Positions 48,340 through 59,547 of a stretch of DNA of 64,000 nt are shown piece by piece. Position 1 is the first letter of the stretch. Every line of letters begins with the position of its first letter. Origin of the DNA: Vreelandella titanicae BH1. Lineage in GTDB: Bacteria; Pseudomonadota; Gammaproteobacteria; Pseudomonadales; Halomonadaceae. The position numbers and the translations under genes were made by a program. The DNA lies in assembly GCF_000336575.1 (NCBI RefSeq), contig NZ_AOPO01000002.1:6-64005 (forward strand). Reading direction: 5' to 3'. Under the pieces are notes generated by a model, which made no database searches, was not told the DNA's origin, and saw only the letters and a list, made by a program, of their open reading frames with translations.

Positions 48340-48996
48340 CTAGGGCGCGCCAAGCGGATCCAGGCCCGCTTGGCGCAACATATCGCAGAGCGCGATCAGC
48401 GGTAGCCCAATCAGGGCGCTGGGGTCACGGCCTTCCAGTCTTTCAAACAGCGCAATGCCAAGGCCTTCCATACGAAAGCTGCCAGCGCTATCTAGGGGCT
48501 GCTCTTTGGTCACATAGTTTTCAATCTCTTGCGTGCTAAGAGTGCGAAACACGACCTCGAAGGGCTCGACATGGACTTGATGGCGTTGGTGGCGAGTATC
48601 CAGTAGCGCTAAACCGGTCAGGAAGGTGACGCGCTGGCCAGAAAAGCGGGCAAGGTTAGCGCAGGCCTTTTCTGTGGTATGTGGTTTGCCAAGAATATCG
48701 CCTTCAAATACCGCCACCTGGTCGGAGCCTATAATGCAGTGGTGGGGGAAGTGAGCCGACACGGCGTTGGCTTTGCTAAGTGCTAGGCGATGTACCAGTG
48801 CGTGTGGTGTTTCGCCATTATGCGGCGTTTCATCAATATCCGGTGAATGGCACCGGTAGGGGAGTTGTAGGCGATCCAGCAGCTCACGCCGCCAGCGTGA
48901 GCTTGAGGCAAGCACTAGCTCTGTATTTTCTGTACTTAAGGACTGCGCAGTTGATGACTGAGTGCTTGATGGCTCGGTCATGGCGGGTGAGGTCAC
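48340..48996 (-). CDS. yceF: Maf-family nucleotide pyrophosphatase (YceF type)
   Basis: A 218-residue Maf protein, which hydrolyses non-canonical nucleotides such as m7GTP. The core begins Leu-Ala-Ser-Ser-Ser-Arg-Trp-Arg-Arg-Glu-Leu-Leu; Gly-Ser-Asp-Gln-Val-Ala follows near residue 93 and the conserved Lys and Glu residues are present. I chose a GTG seven bases after AGGAG, giving a short Ser/Thr-rich N-terminal extension; an ATG five codons later is possible, and the frame is open upstream without a good site. Position beside yceD-rpmF marks the YceF subgroup. Confidence 0.9.
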   Translation of the reverse strand: MTSPAMTEPSSTQSSTAQSLSTENTELVLASSSRWRRELLDRLQLPYRCHSPDIDETPHNGETPHALVHRLALSKANAVSAHFPHHCIIGSDQVAVFEGDILGKPHTTEKACANLARFSGQRVTFLTGLALLDTRHQRHQVHVEPFEVVFRTLSTQEIENYVTKEQPLDSAGSFRMEGLGIALFERLEGRDPSALIGLPLIALCDMLRQAGLDPLGAP

Positions 48997-49123
48997 AGTA
49001 TAACTCCTGGCTAATGTGGTTGCGCTAGTGGGACGGCAAAGCAGTAGAGTGTAGCGAAAGCTGCGAATTGTGCCCATGTCGGCTGTTTATTGAGGTCTAT
49101 GTTGGTTATTTATTGAGGAAGCG

Positions 49124-49714
49124 ATGAAGAAATACACCGTCAGCTTTGACACCAGCAGGGGGAGTGCCTATCATTGCGCGCCTATGTTGACCTCACAACT
49201 CCCCAGTCGGGTGGAGCCTTATAAGCTCGCAGCCCGCCACGAACGAATCGAAGGCCTGGTAGCGCTGCATAAGCTGCCACGTCTTGCCGAAGAAGCGGGT
49301 GACCAAACCGGCGACTGTCATGTCGTGCTTGAGTTTGGTGTCGATGCTCAAGGCCGTCGTGAAATTCGTGGCCACTTGCAAGCGACGTTGGCGCTTGCCT
49401 GCCGACGCTGCCTAGTGCCGCTGCCTCAAGAGGTGAGTAGTGACTTTCTGCTTGGAATGGTCACTGATGAAGCCTTGGCGGCCGAGTTGCCTGCTAGTCA
49501 TGAACCGGTGCTGGTGGAAAAGGAACAGCTGGATCTTCTGACGGTAGTTGAGGATGAATTGATTCTCAGCCTGCCCCAGGTGGTCTATCACGATGAAGCC
49601 GAATGTCATGTCTCGGCGGAGCAGCTGGTCAGCAAAACAGAAGGCGCGGCGTCAGATACAGCGCCAGCGACGAACCCTTTCGCGGTGCTGAATGTCTTGA
49701 AAGGCAAAAAATAA
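49124..49714 (+). CDS. yceD: DUF177 protein YceD
   Basis: A DUF177 protein of 196 residues from this start, or 176 from the internal ATG at 49184. The conserved part begins near the second ATG (Leu-Pro-Ser-Arg-Val-Glu-Pro), includes Cys-Arg-Arg-Cys near residue 90 of the long form, and ends with Asn-Pro-Phe-Ala-Val-Leu. GAGGAAG supports the upstream start; homology and length (E. coli 173) support the downstream one. YceD is linked to 23S rRNA metabolism and is always beside rpmF. The plant/bacterial family likely acts in ribosome assembly. Confidence 0.9.
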   Translation: MKKYTVSFDTSRGSAYHCAPMLTSQLPSRVEPYKLAARHERIEGLVALHKLPRLAEEAGDQTGDCHVVLEFGVDAQGRREIRGHLQATLALACRRCLVPLPQEVSSDFLLGMVTDEALAAELPASHEPVLVEKEQLDLLTVVEDELILSLPQVVYHDEAECHVSAEQLVSKTEGAASDTAPATNPFAVLNVLKGKK

Positions 49715-49750
49715 GCACCCTTTACCTTAAATACCTTGGAGTAAACCCCC

Positions 49751-49921
49751 ATGGCAGTTCAACAGAACCGTAAAACTCGTTCCAAGCGCGGCATGCGTCG
49801 CAGCCACGATGCGCTGACCGCTCCGACTCTGTCTCAGGACAAAGAAACTGGTACGACTCACCTGCGTCACCACGTTTCTCCAGACGGTTTCTACCGTGGT
49901 CGTAAAGTGGTTGAGGTATAA
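49751..49921 (+). CDS. rpmF: 50S ribosomal protein L32
   Basis: A 56-residue ribosomal protein, beginning [14 protein letters not shown], the family's defining N-terminus. It ends Arg-Gly-Arg-Lys-Val-Val-Glu-Val. No zinc-binding Cys pairs are present, so it is the Cys-free (zinc-independent) type. A GGAGTAAAC stretch precedes the ATG. Adjacent to yceD and plsX, as in most gammaproteobacteria; co-transcription links ribosome and lipid synthesis. Confidence 0.97.
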   Translation: MAVQQNRKTRSKRGMRRSHDALTAPTLSQDKETGTTHLRHHVSPDGFYRGRKVVEV

Positions 49922-49964
49922 GCCTCAATTGCATTACTAAGCGGCTAAACGGACTCAGTGCGGT

Positions 49965-51014
49965 ATGCGCTTAGCGATTGATGTGATGGGGGGTGACCAA
50001 GGCCCTCATGCGATTATCGCAGGCTCCGCAAGGGCGGTGTTAGAACACCCCGGTCTTGAGCTGGTTCTGTTTGGCCCGCGTCAGCAGATTATTGCTGAGC
50101 TTTCGCGCTTGCCGCAGCCTCTGGCTGCGGCAACGTCACGTTTGGTGGCGCGTGATTCGCCCGATAGCGTAATGCCGGGGTCAACAGCGGCCTGGGCGTT
50201 GCGCAGAGGCGAGGCAACGAGCATGGCGCACATGCTGCAGTGTGTCGCCCAGGGTGAAGCTGTGGCTGGTGTCAGCGCAGGCAATACGGCAGCGCTTGTT
50301 GCCTTGGCAAGGCGCGAACTGGGGATGGTCGAGGGGATTTCCCGTCCGGCAATCAGTACCGCGATCCCAGCCCGCCAAGGGCGCCGCTGCTATTTGCTGG
50401 ACTTAGGCGCCAACGTGGATTCCCCTGCCCATCGACTGGTCGATTTTGCACTGATGGGGGCGGCGATGGCGCAGTGTATCGATGGCACTGCGGTGCCGCG
50501 CGTGGCGCTACTCAACGTTGGCGCTGAAGCCACCAAGGGGAGTGTGAGCGTACGTGAGGCTGATCGTCTGCTGCGCGAGTATGCCAGTGGTAGTGCTTTC
50601 GACTATCAAGGCTATGCTGAGGGTGGCGACCTGTTTAAAGGCCAGCTTGATGTGGTGGTGTGTGATGGCTTTGTGGGCAACGCTGTCCTCAAGGCGAGCG
50701 AAGGTTTGACGAGTATGTTGGTTGAACGCGTGCAGATGGCGTTTGAGTCGCGCCTAAGTGGTCGTTTGGCAAGCCTACTGGCCAAGCCTGTGTTAAAGCG
50801 CTTAAAGCAAGAGCTTGATCCCGTGCGCTACAACGGGGCCAGTTTATTGGGGTTGCGCGGTATCGTAGTGAAAAGTCACGGCAGTACTCATGCCGATGGG
50901 TTTTACTACGCTATTCATCGCGCCCTGCAGGAAGTAGAACATAACTTACCTGCGCGGATCGCAGGCCGCTGGCAAGCGCCATCAAGTGAAAACGATGGCA
51001 CAGGCCAGCCATGA
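49965..51014 (+). CDS. plsX: Phosphate acyltransferase PlsX
   Basis: A 349-residue enzyme that makes acyl-phosphate from acyl-ACP for phospholipid synthesis. It opens Leu-Ala-Ile-Asp-Val-Met-Gly-Gly-Asp, the family signature; Val-Ser-Ala-Gly-Asn-Thr-Ala-Ala near residue 103 and Val-Cys-Asp-Gly-Phe-Val-Gly-Asn near 229 follow. It heads the fab gene run. Next expected in E. coli is fabH, which is absent here. Confidence 0.96.
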   Translation: MRLAIDVMGGDQGPHAIIAGSARAVLEHPGLELVLFGPRQQIIAELSRLPQPLAAATSRLVARDSPDSVMPGSTAAWALRRGEATSMAHMLQCVAQGEAVAGVSAGNTAALVALARRELGMVEGISRPAISTAIPARQGRRCYLLDLGANVDSPAHRLVDFALMGAAMAQCIDGTAVPRVALLNVGAEATKGSVSVREADRLLREYASGSAFDYQGYAEGGDLFKGQLDVVVCDGFVGNAVLKASEGLTSMLVERVQMAFESRLSGRLASLLAKPVLKRLKQELDPVRYNGASLLGLRGIVVKSHGSTHADGFYYAIHRALQEVEHNLPARIAGRWQAPSSENDGTGQP

Positions 51015-51127
51015 TCAGATAATAACGATTTAACTTTTTTGCGGGTTTATAGGTGGCATCAGGATGTGCCAATAACCTCGCCTATCGCTCATATGAGCAA
51101 ATGCCTACAAGAGCAAAGGTGAACGAC

Positions 51128-52087
51128 ATGTCTCAACCCCTTGCCCTCATTTTTCCCGGGCAAGGCTCTCAGCAGCTTGGAATGCTGCGAGAGCTTGCCG
51201 AGCGCTATAGTGTGGTGGGAACGACATTTGAGGAAGCGTCGGATGCTTTGGGCTACGATTTGTGGAAAGTCGTCCAAGAAGGTCCCGAAGAGTCGCTTAA
51301 TGCAACCGCTTGCACCCAGCCTGCGCTGCTTTCTGCCAGCGTCGCCATTTGGCGTGTGTGGCAAGAACTGGAAGGGCCGCGGCCGACAGTGATGGCGGGC
51401 CATAGCCTAGGCGAATACAGCGCTATGGTGTGCGCAGGCGTCATGAGCTTTGCCGAAGGCGTCAACTTGGTACGTCTGCGCGGAGAAGCCATGCAGGCGG
51501 CAGTGCCTGCTGGCGAAGGCGGCATGGCGGCGATCCTGGGCTTGGCAGACGATGCGGTTGAAGCCGCCTGTGAAAAGGCTGCCCAGGGCGACGTTGTTTC
51601 AGCGGTCAACTACAATTCCCCAGGGCAAGTGGTGATAGCGGGCTCTAAAGTAGCCGTTGAGCGAGCTATTGTTGCTTGCCAGGAGGCCGGTGCCAGGCGT
51701 GCCATGGCATTGCCGGTTTCCGTGCCTTCGCACTGTGCATTGATGCGCCCTGCGGCCGAGCGCCTGGCAGAGGCGATACAAACTATCGAGCTGCGGGCGC
51801 CGCGCTACAGTGTCATCCAAAACGTCGATGCCCAGGCCCATGCCGATACCGCGACATTGAGCACGCGGCTAGTCGAGCAGCTCTATCAGCCGGTGCGTTG
51901 GAGCGCCTGTGTTGAATCCATGGCGGATCAAGGCGTGGAGGTGTTCATTGAGTGCGGGCCAGGAAAGGTGTTGACTGGCCTCAATAAGCGTATCGTGAAG
52001 GGTAGCAAGGGATTGGCGGTGAATGATCCTGATAGTTTGGAAGCTGCGCTTGAGCTGGCGCGTGAAACCTTGGCTGATAAGGCGTGA
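51128..52087 (+). CDS. fabD: Malonyl-CoA:ACP transacylase FabD
   Basis: A 319-residue transacylase that loads malonyl groups onto ACP. The Phe-Pro-Gly-Gln-Gly-Ser-Gln loop is near residue 8 and the nucleophile motif Gly-His-Ser-Leu-Gly-Glu-Tyr near 91, with a conserved His near 201 and Gln-Leu-Tyr near 250. The ATG was chosen for homology and the AAAGGTG upstream; the frame is open to 51053 without support. It is 113 bases after plsX. Confidence 0.95.
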   Translation: MSQPLALIFPGQGSQQLGMLRELAERYSVVGTTFEEASDALGYDLWKVVQEGPEESLNATACTQPALLSASVAIWRVWQELEGPRPTVMAGHSLGEYSAMVCAGVMSFAEGVNLVRLRGEAMQAAVPAGEGGMAAILGLADDAVEAACEKAAQGDVVSAVNYNSPGQVVIAGSKVAVERAIVACQEAGARRAMALPVSVPSHCALMRPAAERLAEAIQTIELRAPRYSVIQNVDAQAHADTATLSTRLVEQLYQPVRWSACVESMADQGVEVFIECGPGKVLTGLNKRIVKGSKGLAVNDPDSLEAALELARETLADKA

Positions 52088-52145
52088 CCAAGAGAGATTG
52101 CAATCCACTATCCTTGCTTGATTACACGGTTAGAGGCAGAACGTT

Positions 52146-52889
52146 ATGACACAAGAGAGTAGAGTTGCCCTGGTAACAGGGGCGAGTCGTGGTATTGGTC
52201 AGGCCATTGCTCGCGAGCTAGGTCGCCAGGGCCGTATCGTCATTGGCACCGCGACCAGTGAGTCTGGCGCTGAAAAAATTGATGCCGATTTGAAAGAGCA
52301 CGGCATTGAAGGGGCAGGTCTATGTCTTAACGTGACCGACCAGGCCAGTATCGATAGCGTATTGAAAACGATTACTGAGCGCTTTGGTGCGCCGACTATT
52401 TTGGTCAACAACGCGGGTATCACGCGTGATAATCTGCTGATGCGCATGAAAGAAGATGAGTGGGATTCCGTCATGGATACCAATCTGAAATCTGTCTATC
52501 GCGTTAGCAAGGCGTGTTTACGGGGTATGACCAAGGCGCGGTTTGGGCGTATTGTGTCGATTAGTTCTGTAGTGGCAACCATGGGCAACCTGGGCCAAAC
52601 TAACTATGCTGCAGCTAAGGCCGGTATGGAAGGTTTTAGCCGCGCGCTAGCGCGTGAGGTCTCCTCTCGTGCGATTACGGTTAACGCAGTGGCACCGGGC
52701 TTTATTGCGACTGATATGACCGAAGCGCTACCTGAAGCACAGCACGAAATGCTGCTTAAGCAAATTCCGCTGGCCCGTTTAGGGGCGCCGGAAGAGATCG
52801 CCGCAGCAGTGGGTTTTTTGACCAGTGATGCAGCCGGTTATATCACTGGCGAGACGCTTCACGTGAATGGCGGCATGAATATGCGTTGA
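52146..52889 (+). CDS. fabG: 3-oxoacyl-ACP reductase FabG
   Basis: A 247-residue short-chain dehydrogenase that reduces 3-ketoacyl-ACP with NADPH. The cofactor loop Gly-Ala-Ser-Arg-Gly-Ile-Gly is near residue 13, Asn-Asn-Ala-Gly near 88, and the catalytic Ser (near 140), Tyr and Lys (Tyr-Ala-Ala-Ala-Lys near 153-157) are intact. Position between fabD and acpP separates it from the many other SDR enzymes. Confidence 0.96.
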   Translation: MTQESRVALVTGASRGIGQAIARELGRQGRIVIGTATSESGAEKIDADLKEHGIEGAGLCLNVTDQASIDSVLKTITERFGAPTILVNNAGITRDNLLMRMKEDEWDSVMDTNLKSVYRVSKACLRGMTKARFGRIVSISSVVATMGNLGQTNYAAAKAGMEGFSRALAREVSSRAITVNAVAPGFIATDMTEALPEAQHEMLLKQIPLARLGAPEEIAAAVGFLTSDAAGYITGETLHVNGGMNMR

Positions 52890-53013
52890 TGGCCTTGGGC
52901 TTGGCGGTTGCGTCTACCCAAGGGCGTCTATAAACTACCCCGCAGCTTTTGGCTTGCGGTTTCCAAATAGCTGGTTATCAAAAACGGCTAATGTGAACGA
53001 CTGGAGTACGTTA

Positions 53014-53247
53014 ATGAGTACTATTGAAGAGCGCGTTAAGAAAGTTGTAGCAGAGCGCCTGAACGTTAAAGAAGAAGACATCCAAAACAGCTCTTCTTTT
53101 ACAGAAGACTTGGGTGCTGATTCGCTCGACACCGTTGAGCTGGTCATGGCTTTGGAAGAGGAATTCGATACTGAAATTCCCGATGAAGAAGCTGAGAAGA
53201 TCACCACGGTTCAAGAAGCCATCGATTACGTGAACGCCCACCAGTAA
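53014..53247 (+). CDS. acpP: Acyl carrier protein
   Basis: A 77-residue acidic carrier protein. The phosphopantetheine site [10 protein letters not shown] is present, with the modified Ser at about residue 37. The start follows CTGGAGT, and the sequence begins Met-Ser-Thr-Ile-Glu-Glu-Arg-Val as in E. coli. A strong terminator follows it, so acpP can be expressed as its own abundant transcript. Confidence 0.98.
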   Translation: MSTIEERVKKVVAERLNVKEEDIQNSSSFTEDLGADSLDTVELVMALEEEFDTEIPDEEAEKITTVQEAIDYVNAHQ

Positions 53248-53296
53248 GGGCTGCGTCGATGCATCGAACCAGGGTGGGGTGCTAGCCACCCGCCTT

Positions 53297-53327
53297 AAAA
53301 GCCGTCCTTTTCCAGGACGGCTTTTTT
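53297..53327 (+). terminator. Intrinsic terminator after acpP
   Basis: GCCGTCCT (53301-53308) pairs with AGGACGGC (53314-53321) across TTTCC, with a 5' A-run and a six-T run after it. fabF therefore probably has its own promoter; a TATACT (53366-53371) lies between them. Confidence 0.92.
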
Positions 53328-53439
53328 GCTTTGCTGCCACAATGCTTATAACGTTCAATCTCCGTTATACTGTTGACCAAATTTAAGCAGCAAATGACCC
53401 AAGTGGGTCGCGTCACCATGGATGCCTGGAGGAAAGCTG

Positions 53440-54678
53440 ATGGCACGGAAAAGGGTAGTGGTAACTGGGTTAGGCCTGGTGACCCCAGTGGGTAATAGCG
53501 TTGATGAGTCGTGGGCCAACATTGTGGCCGGTAAAAGCGGTATTACGCCTATTGAGCATTTCGACACCAGCGGTTTTAACACTCGTTTTGGTGGGTCGAT
53601 CAAAAACTTTGATATTAGCCCGTATCTGAATCCTAAAGATGCCCGCAAGATGGATCTGTTTATTCAGTACGGAATGGCGGCGGGCGCCCAAGCGGTAGAA
53701 GATTCGGGGATTGAGTGCACCGAAGAGAATGCCGATCGCATCGGTGTGGCTATCGGCTCAGGCATTGGTGGCCTACCCATGATTGAGCATAACCACAACG
53801 CACTCAACAAAGGTGGCGCTCGCAAGATATCGCCATTCTTCGTGCCGGGCTCTATCATCAATATGATTTCGGGCAATATGGCGATTCAGCACGGCTTCAG
53901 AGGCCCGAACATTGCCATTACGACTGCCTGCACCACCGGTACTCATAATATTGGTTATAGCGCACGCACCATCGCCTATGGCGATGCGGACGTGATGATC
54001 TGTGGTGGGGCTGAAATGGCCACCACGCCGCTGGGCCTGGGTGGTTTTTCTGCGGCTCGCGCGCTCTCTACGCGTAATGACGATCCACAAGCGGCAAGCC
54101 GCCCTTGGGATACCGACCGTGATGGTTTCGTGTTATCCGATGGTGCCGGTGTGCTGGTGCTTGAGGAGTATGAGCACGCCAAGGCGCGGGGTGCCAATAT
54201 CTACGCCGAGCTGGTGGGCTTTGGTATGAGCGATGATGCTTATCACATGACTTCACCGCCGGAAGATGGACGTGGCGCAGCGCTCTCCATGCGCAATGCG
54301 ATTAAAGATGCCCAGGTTGACGTTTCTTCGGTTCACTACATCAACGCCCATGGTACCTCCACTGCGGCAGGCGATCTGGCCGAAAGTCGTGCCATTGAGA
54401 ACGTCTTGGGTGGCGCTGCAAGCAGCGTGGCAGTGAGCTCCACCAAATCGATGATTGGCCACCTGTTGGGCGCCGCCGGTGCGGTAGAGGCGGTGTTTAG
54501 TATTCTGGCTATTCGTGATCAGGTCGCGCCGCCCACGATTAATCTGGATAACCCGCAGGAAGGCTGCAATCTGGACTATGTGCCGCATACTGCGAGGGAT
54601 ATGCGCATTGATATGGCGCTTTCAAATTCCTTCGGTTTTGGTGGTACCAACGGCTCGCTGCTATTTAAGAAGGTGTAG
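53440..54678 (+). CDS. fabF: 3-oxoacyl-ACP synthase II FabF
   Basis: A 412-residue condensing enzyme that elongates acyl-ACP. The Cys-His-His triad is visible: Thr-Ala-Cys-Thr-Thr-Gly near residue 163, Asn-Ala-His-Gly-Thr-Ser near 303 and Ser-Met-Ile-Gly-His-Leu-Leu-Gly near 335, with Phe-Gly-Phe-Gly-Gly-Thr-Asn near 398. GGAGG precedes the chosen ATG by seven bases. Length matches E. coli FabF (413). Confidence 0.96.
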   Translation: MARKRVVVTGLGLVTPVGNSVDESWANIVAGKSGITPIEHFDTSGFNTRFGGSIKNFDISPYLNPKDARKMDLFIQYGMAAGAQAVEDSGIECTEENADRIGVAIGSGIGGLPMIEHNHNALNKGGARKISPFFVPGSIINMISGNMAIQHGFRGPNIAITTACTTGTHNIGYSARTIAYGDADVMICGGAEMATTPLGLGGFSAARALSTRNDDPQAASRPWDTDRDGFVLSDGAGVLVLEEYEHAKARGANIYAELVGFGMSDDAYHMTSPPEDGRGAALSMRNAIKDAQVDVSSVHYINAHGTSTAAGDLAESRAIENVLGGAASSVAVSSTKSMIGHLLGAAGAVEAVFSILAIRDQVAPPTINLDNPQEGCNLDYVPHTARDMRIDMALSNSFGFGGTNGSLLFKKV

Positions 54679-54684
54679 TTAGCG

Positions 54685-55497
54685 ATGCTGACGCCTACGT
54701 TATGTGATGATCAATCTGTGCCGTTTGATGATCGTGGGCTGGCGTATGGTGATGGTCTGTTTGAAACGGTGCTATTACGTACGGGAAAGCCGGTGCTATG
54801 GCGCTATCACAGGGAGCGTCTGGCACAAGGTTGTCATCGCCTGGGGCTACCGTTACCTTGCCAGGAGGCCCTTGACGCCACTTGGCAAGGCGATCCCACT
54901 GCTGAGTTCGAAGTGCTTAAGCTGATACTGACCCGAGGCAGTGGCGGGCGTGGCTATGCCCAGCCCGATCAGATCACGCCGCGGCTGCTCAGTCGTCGAA
55001 CGCCGTTTCAACCGTCGGTTAAGCGCTGGCAGGAAGGCGTGACAGTGCGGCTTTGCGATTTGCGGCTGGCCCGTCAGCCTCGGTTGGCAGGTATCAAGCA
55101 CCTAAATCGACTGGAAAACGTACTGGCCCGCCAAGAGTGGGGCGATGCCACTATTGCCGAAGGATTGCTCGCCGACAGTGAAGGCCTTGTGGTAGAAGCC
55201 ACCAGCATGAATGTTTTTTGGCAGCAGGCGGGAAAAGTGTTAACGCCTCTCCTTGACCAGTGCGGTGTGGCTGGCACGTTGCGTGCTGCATTGCTTGAAC
55301 ACGGTGCCGTCGCTCAGGCGTCGCTGACGCTTCATCAACTTGCTGATGTCGAGCGGCTATGGGTGGCCAACTCTGTTCAGGGTGTATGGCCTGTTACCAC
55401 CTTGCTTGCCGCGGATGGTTCACTGCTGCAGCGCTGGCCTCTGAGTCAGCCTGACCCGTTCCAGCGTTTGGCACATCAGCTATTGGGCGTTGTTTAA
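54685..55497 (+). CDS. pabC: Aminodeoxychorismate lyase PabC
   Basis: A 270-residue fold-type IV PLP enzyme that releases p-aminobenzoate for folate synthesis. It opens with Phe-Asp-Asp-Arg-Gly-Leu-Ala-Tyr-Gly-Asp-Gly-Leu-Phe-Glu-Thr near residue 13, and the PLP Lys lies in Gly-Ile-Lys-His-Leu-Asn-Arg-Leu near 138. D-amino acid and branched-chain aminotransferases are related, but the fabF-pabC-mltG context is diagnostic. It begins six bases after fabF. Confidence 0.93.
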   Translation: MLTPTLCDDQSVPFDDRGLAYGDGLFETVLLRTGKPVLWRYHRERLAQGCHRLGLPLPCQEALDATWQGDPTAEFEVLKLILTRGSGGRGYAQPDQITPRLLSRRTPFQPSVKRWQEGVTVRLCDLRLARQPRLAGIKHLNRLENVLARQEWGDATIAEGLLADSEGLVVEATSMNVFWQQAGKVLTPLLDQCGVAGTLRAALLEHGAVAQASLTLHQLADVERLWVANSVQGVWPVTTLLAADGSLLQRWPLSQPDPFQRLAHQLLGVV

Positions 55498-55540
55498 ACG
55501 CCAGTGTTTAGATATCGCTCTGCAATTTTTTAGAGGTGTC

Positions 55541-56548
55541 ATGGTGAAACGGTTATTAACCGCTTTATTGGTGTTAGTAGTGGTTGGGGCTGCAAGTGCA
55601 GCAGGCGGTTATTTCTATTGGCAGAGCCGATTAGAGGCACCGCTAGCGCTCGATGAGCCAATGCTTTACCAAGTGCCCTCTGGTGCGGGCTTTAATCAGG
55701 TCGTGGCGCAATTGGAAGAGCAGGGCGTGCTGGAGGATGCTTGGGCGTTTCGCTTGCTAGCGCGGGTCGAGCCGGAACGCGTGCCGCAACTGCGTACCGG
55801 CGAGTATCAGCTATTGCCGAATATGAGCGGTCTGGAAATGATGGCACTGCTGGGTAGCAATAAGGTGGTTACCTACTCGCTGACCATTCCTGAGGGGTGG
55901 TCTTTTCGGCAGATGCGCGAATTACTCAATGCGGCGCCGAAACTCGACCACCGCACGGCGGAGTTGAGCGATGCAGAGGTGATGACGTTACTCGATCGAG
56001 AAGGCACCTTTCCCGAGGGCTGGTTCTTTCCCGATACCTATCGCTATCATCTGGGTATGAGCGATGTCGATATCCTGCGCCAGTCATTGGAGCGGATGGA
56101 GCGCATTTTGGAAGAGGTGTGGGAGGAGCGCGCGGACGACCTAACCATTGACTCCCCCTACGAAGCGCTGATTATGGCCTCCTTGATCGAGCGGGAAACC
56201 GGTGCGCCCGAGGAGCGGCGCGAAATTGCCGGTGTGTTCAAGCGCCGCATGGAGCAGGGCATGCGCCTGCAAACCGACCCGACGATTATTTACGGTATGG
56301 GGGAGCGTTATGAAGGGCGAATTACCCGCGCCGATATTCGCGAGGCCACGCCCTATAACACTTACGTCATTGACGGCATACCGCCCACGCCGATTGCCAT
56401 GCCTGGGCGTGCCTCCTTGGAGGCAGCGGTGAATCCACTGCCTGGCGAAACGCTCTATTTCGTTTCCCGTGGCGATGGCACGCACCATTTCTCGCGTACG
56501 CTGCGGGAGCATAACAATGCCGTTAATCGCTATATCCGCAATCGCTAA
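55541..56548 (+). CDS. mltG: Endolytic murein transglycosylase MltG
   Basis: A 335-residue bitopic inner-membrane protein (YceG family) that cuts nascent peptidoglycan strands. One transmembrane helix at about 5-25 leads to a LysM-like region and the YceG catalytic domain, with Ser-Leu-Ile-Glu-Arg-Glu-Thr-Gly near residue 212 holding the catalytic Glu and Asp-Pro-Thr-Ile-Ile-Tyr-Gly near 246. AGAGG precedes the ATG; the frame opens upstream without support. Length matches E. coli MltG (340). Confidence 0.95.
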   Translation: MVKRLLTALLVLVVVGAASAAGGYFYWQSRLEAPLALDEPMLYQVPSGAGFNQVVAQLEEQGVLEDAWAFRLLARVEPERVPQLRTGEYQLLPNMSGLEMMALLGSNKVVTYSLTIPEGWSFRQMRELLNAAPKLDHRTAELSDAEVMTLLDREGTFPEGWFFPDTYRYHLGMSDVDILRQSLERMERILEEVWEERADDLTIDSPYEALIMASLIERETGAPEERREIAGVFKRRMEQGMRLQTDPTIIYGMGERYEGRITRADIREATPYNTYVIDGIPPTPIAMPGRASLEAAVNPLPGETLYFVSRGDGTHHFSRTLREHNNAVNRYIRNR

Positions 56549-56587
56549 TCGCCATGACACATCACCCATGATTGATGACCACTGTAA

Positions 56588-58227
<1,640 letters not shown>

Positions 58228-58279
58228 TGGTGTTTATTCAATCCCCCACGGCTGTTCAAAACAGTGCAGCGAGGTCGTC

Positions 58280-58615
58280 ATGGCAGCTCAGAAAGCGCTC
58301 TCTCTTACCGTTCCGGATGTTCCGACACTGCTTTCCGCGTATATGCCTTTTCTGGATCGCGGGGGGATTTTTGTACCTACTCAAACCCCTTACGCACTTG
58401 GCCAGCAAGTGTTTTTGCTGCTTACGCTGCCGGGTGAAAGCGAGCGCCTTTCAATTACCGGCCAGGTGGTGTGGGTATCTCCAGAGGGGGTGAGTGGCCG
58501 CCGTATGCCAGGCATTGGCCTTCACTTCAGCCAGCAGGACTATCCCGTGCGTGACCGCATTGAGGCGCTGCTTGCCGGTCAATTAGATAAAGCAGCTCCA
58601 TCGTTCACGCTCTGA
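58280..58615 (+). CDS. pilZ: PilZ-domain protein
   Basis: A 111-residue PilZ-domain protein of the type that supports type IV pilus assembly. Asp-Arg-Gly-Gly-Ile-Phe-Val near residue 32 and Gly-Ile-Gly-Leu-His-Phe near 83 match the family. The classical c-di-GMP-binding Arg-X3-Arg is not evident at the N-terminus, as in Pseudomonas PilZ, which does not bind the nucleotide. GAGG precedes the ATG. It follows holB as in Pseudomonas. Confidence 0.88.
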   Translation: MAAQKALSLTVPDVPTLLSAYMPFLDRGGIFVPTQTPYALGQQVFLLLTLPGESERLSITGQVVWVSPEGVSGRRMPGIGLHFSQQDYPVRDRIEALLAGQLDKAAPSFTL

Positions 58616-58677
58616 ATGCCATTTTTCTGATCCAGTCGTTATGGCCTACCTGTTTTGACCTATTTGTTGAGAACCGT

Positions 58678-59508
58678 ATGTTTGTTGATTCACACTGTCA
58701 CTTAGATCGTTTATCCGACCAGACCCATGGGGGCGATATTGCCGCCACTTTGGCCGCCGCCCGCGCTGCCCATGTCAGCCAATTTCTTGCTGTAGCGGTT
58801 ACCCTAGAAGACATGCCGCAGCTTGCGGCCATTTCACGCGAACATCACGATGTGGCGATTTCCGCTGGTTTGCACCCCCTGCACCACAGTGAGAATGAAC
58901 CCAGCGTTGCCGATATAAAAGACACCGCTGAGCAGTATGGTGCGGTGGCAATCGGCGAAACTGGCCTGGATTACCACTATCGCGACAGCGTACCTATCGA
59001 GATTCAGCACGAGCGCTTCAAGCGTCACTTAATCGCCGCGCGTGAGTTAGAACTGCCGGTGATTATTCATACCCGCGAAGCCAAAGAGGAAACCTTGGCC
59101 TTGCTACGTGAATATAGCGACCCGCGAGTGGGCGGTGTATTACACTGTTTTACTGAAGACTTGGCGATGGCCCGTGAAGCGGTGCGGCTGGGTTTTTATA
59201 TCTCGCTGTCTGGCATTATTACTTTTCGAAACGCCGCTCCGCTGCGTGAACTTGCCCGTCAACTGCCGCTGGATCGCCTGCTGATTGAGACCGATAGCCC
59301 TTATCTAGCACCCGTTCCTCATCGCGGCAAGCCCAATGAGCCCGCGTGGGTGGTGCAAGTAGCTGAGTGCATCGCCAAGGAGCGAGGTATCAGTGTCGAT
59401 GAAGTGGCCATGCAGACGACCGCTAACTTTTATCAGCTTTTTCGTGCCGCCGCTCCCGATGCCCCGGAACACGTTAAAGAGGCGTTGGCCCACTCAGGGC
59501 TTCTATAG
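58678..59508 (+). CDS. tatD: TatD-family metal-dependent DNase
   Basis: A 276-residue TIM-barrel hydrolase. The metal site begins Asp-Ser-His-Cys-His-Leu near residue 4; Gly-Glu-Thr-Gly-Leu-Asp-Tyr follows near 94, Ile-His-Thr-Arg near 129 and Glu-Thr-Asp-Ser-Pro-Tyr-Leu near 204. TatD proteins are exonucleases/deoxyribonucleases linked to DNA repair. By position next to holB it is the YcfH type. Confidence 0.94.
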   Translation: MFVDSHCHLDRLSDQTHGGDIAATLAAARAAHVSQFLAVAVTLEDMPQLAAISREHHDVAISAGLHPLHHSENEPSVADIKDTAEQYGAVAIGETGLDYHYRDSVPIEIQHERFKRHLIAARELELPVIIHTREAKEETLALLREYSDPRVGGVLHCFTEDLAMAREAVRLGFYISLSGIITFRNAAPLRELARQLPLDRLLIETDSPYLAPVPHRGKPNEPAWVVQVAECIAKERGISVDEVAMQTTANFYQLFRAAAPDAPEHVKEALAHSGLL

Positions 59509-59547
59509 CCTGAAGTGCCTTGAATACGCTCAAGCGAGGTGGGTGAG

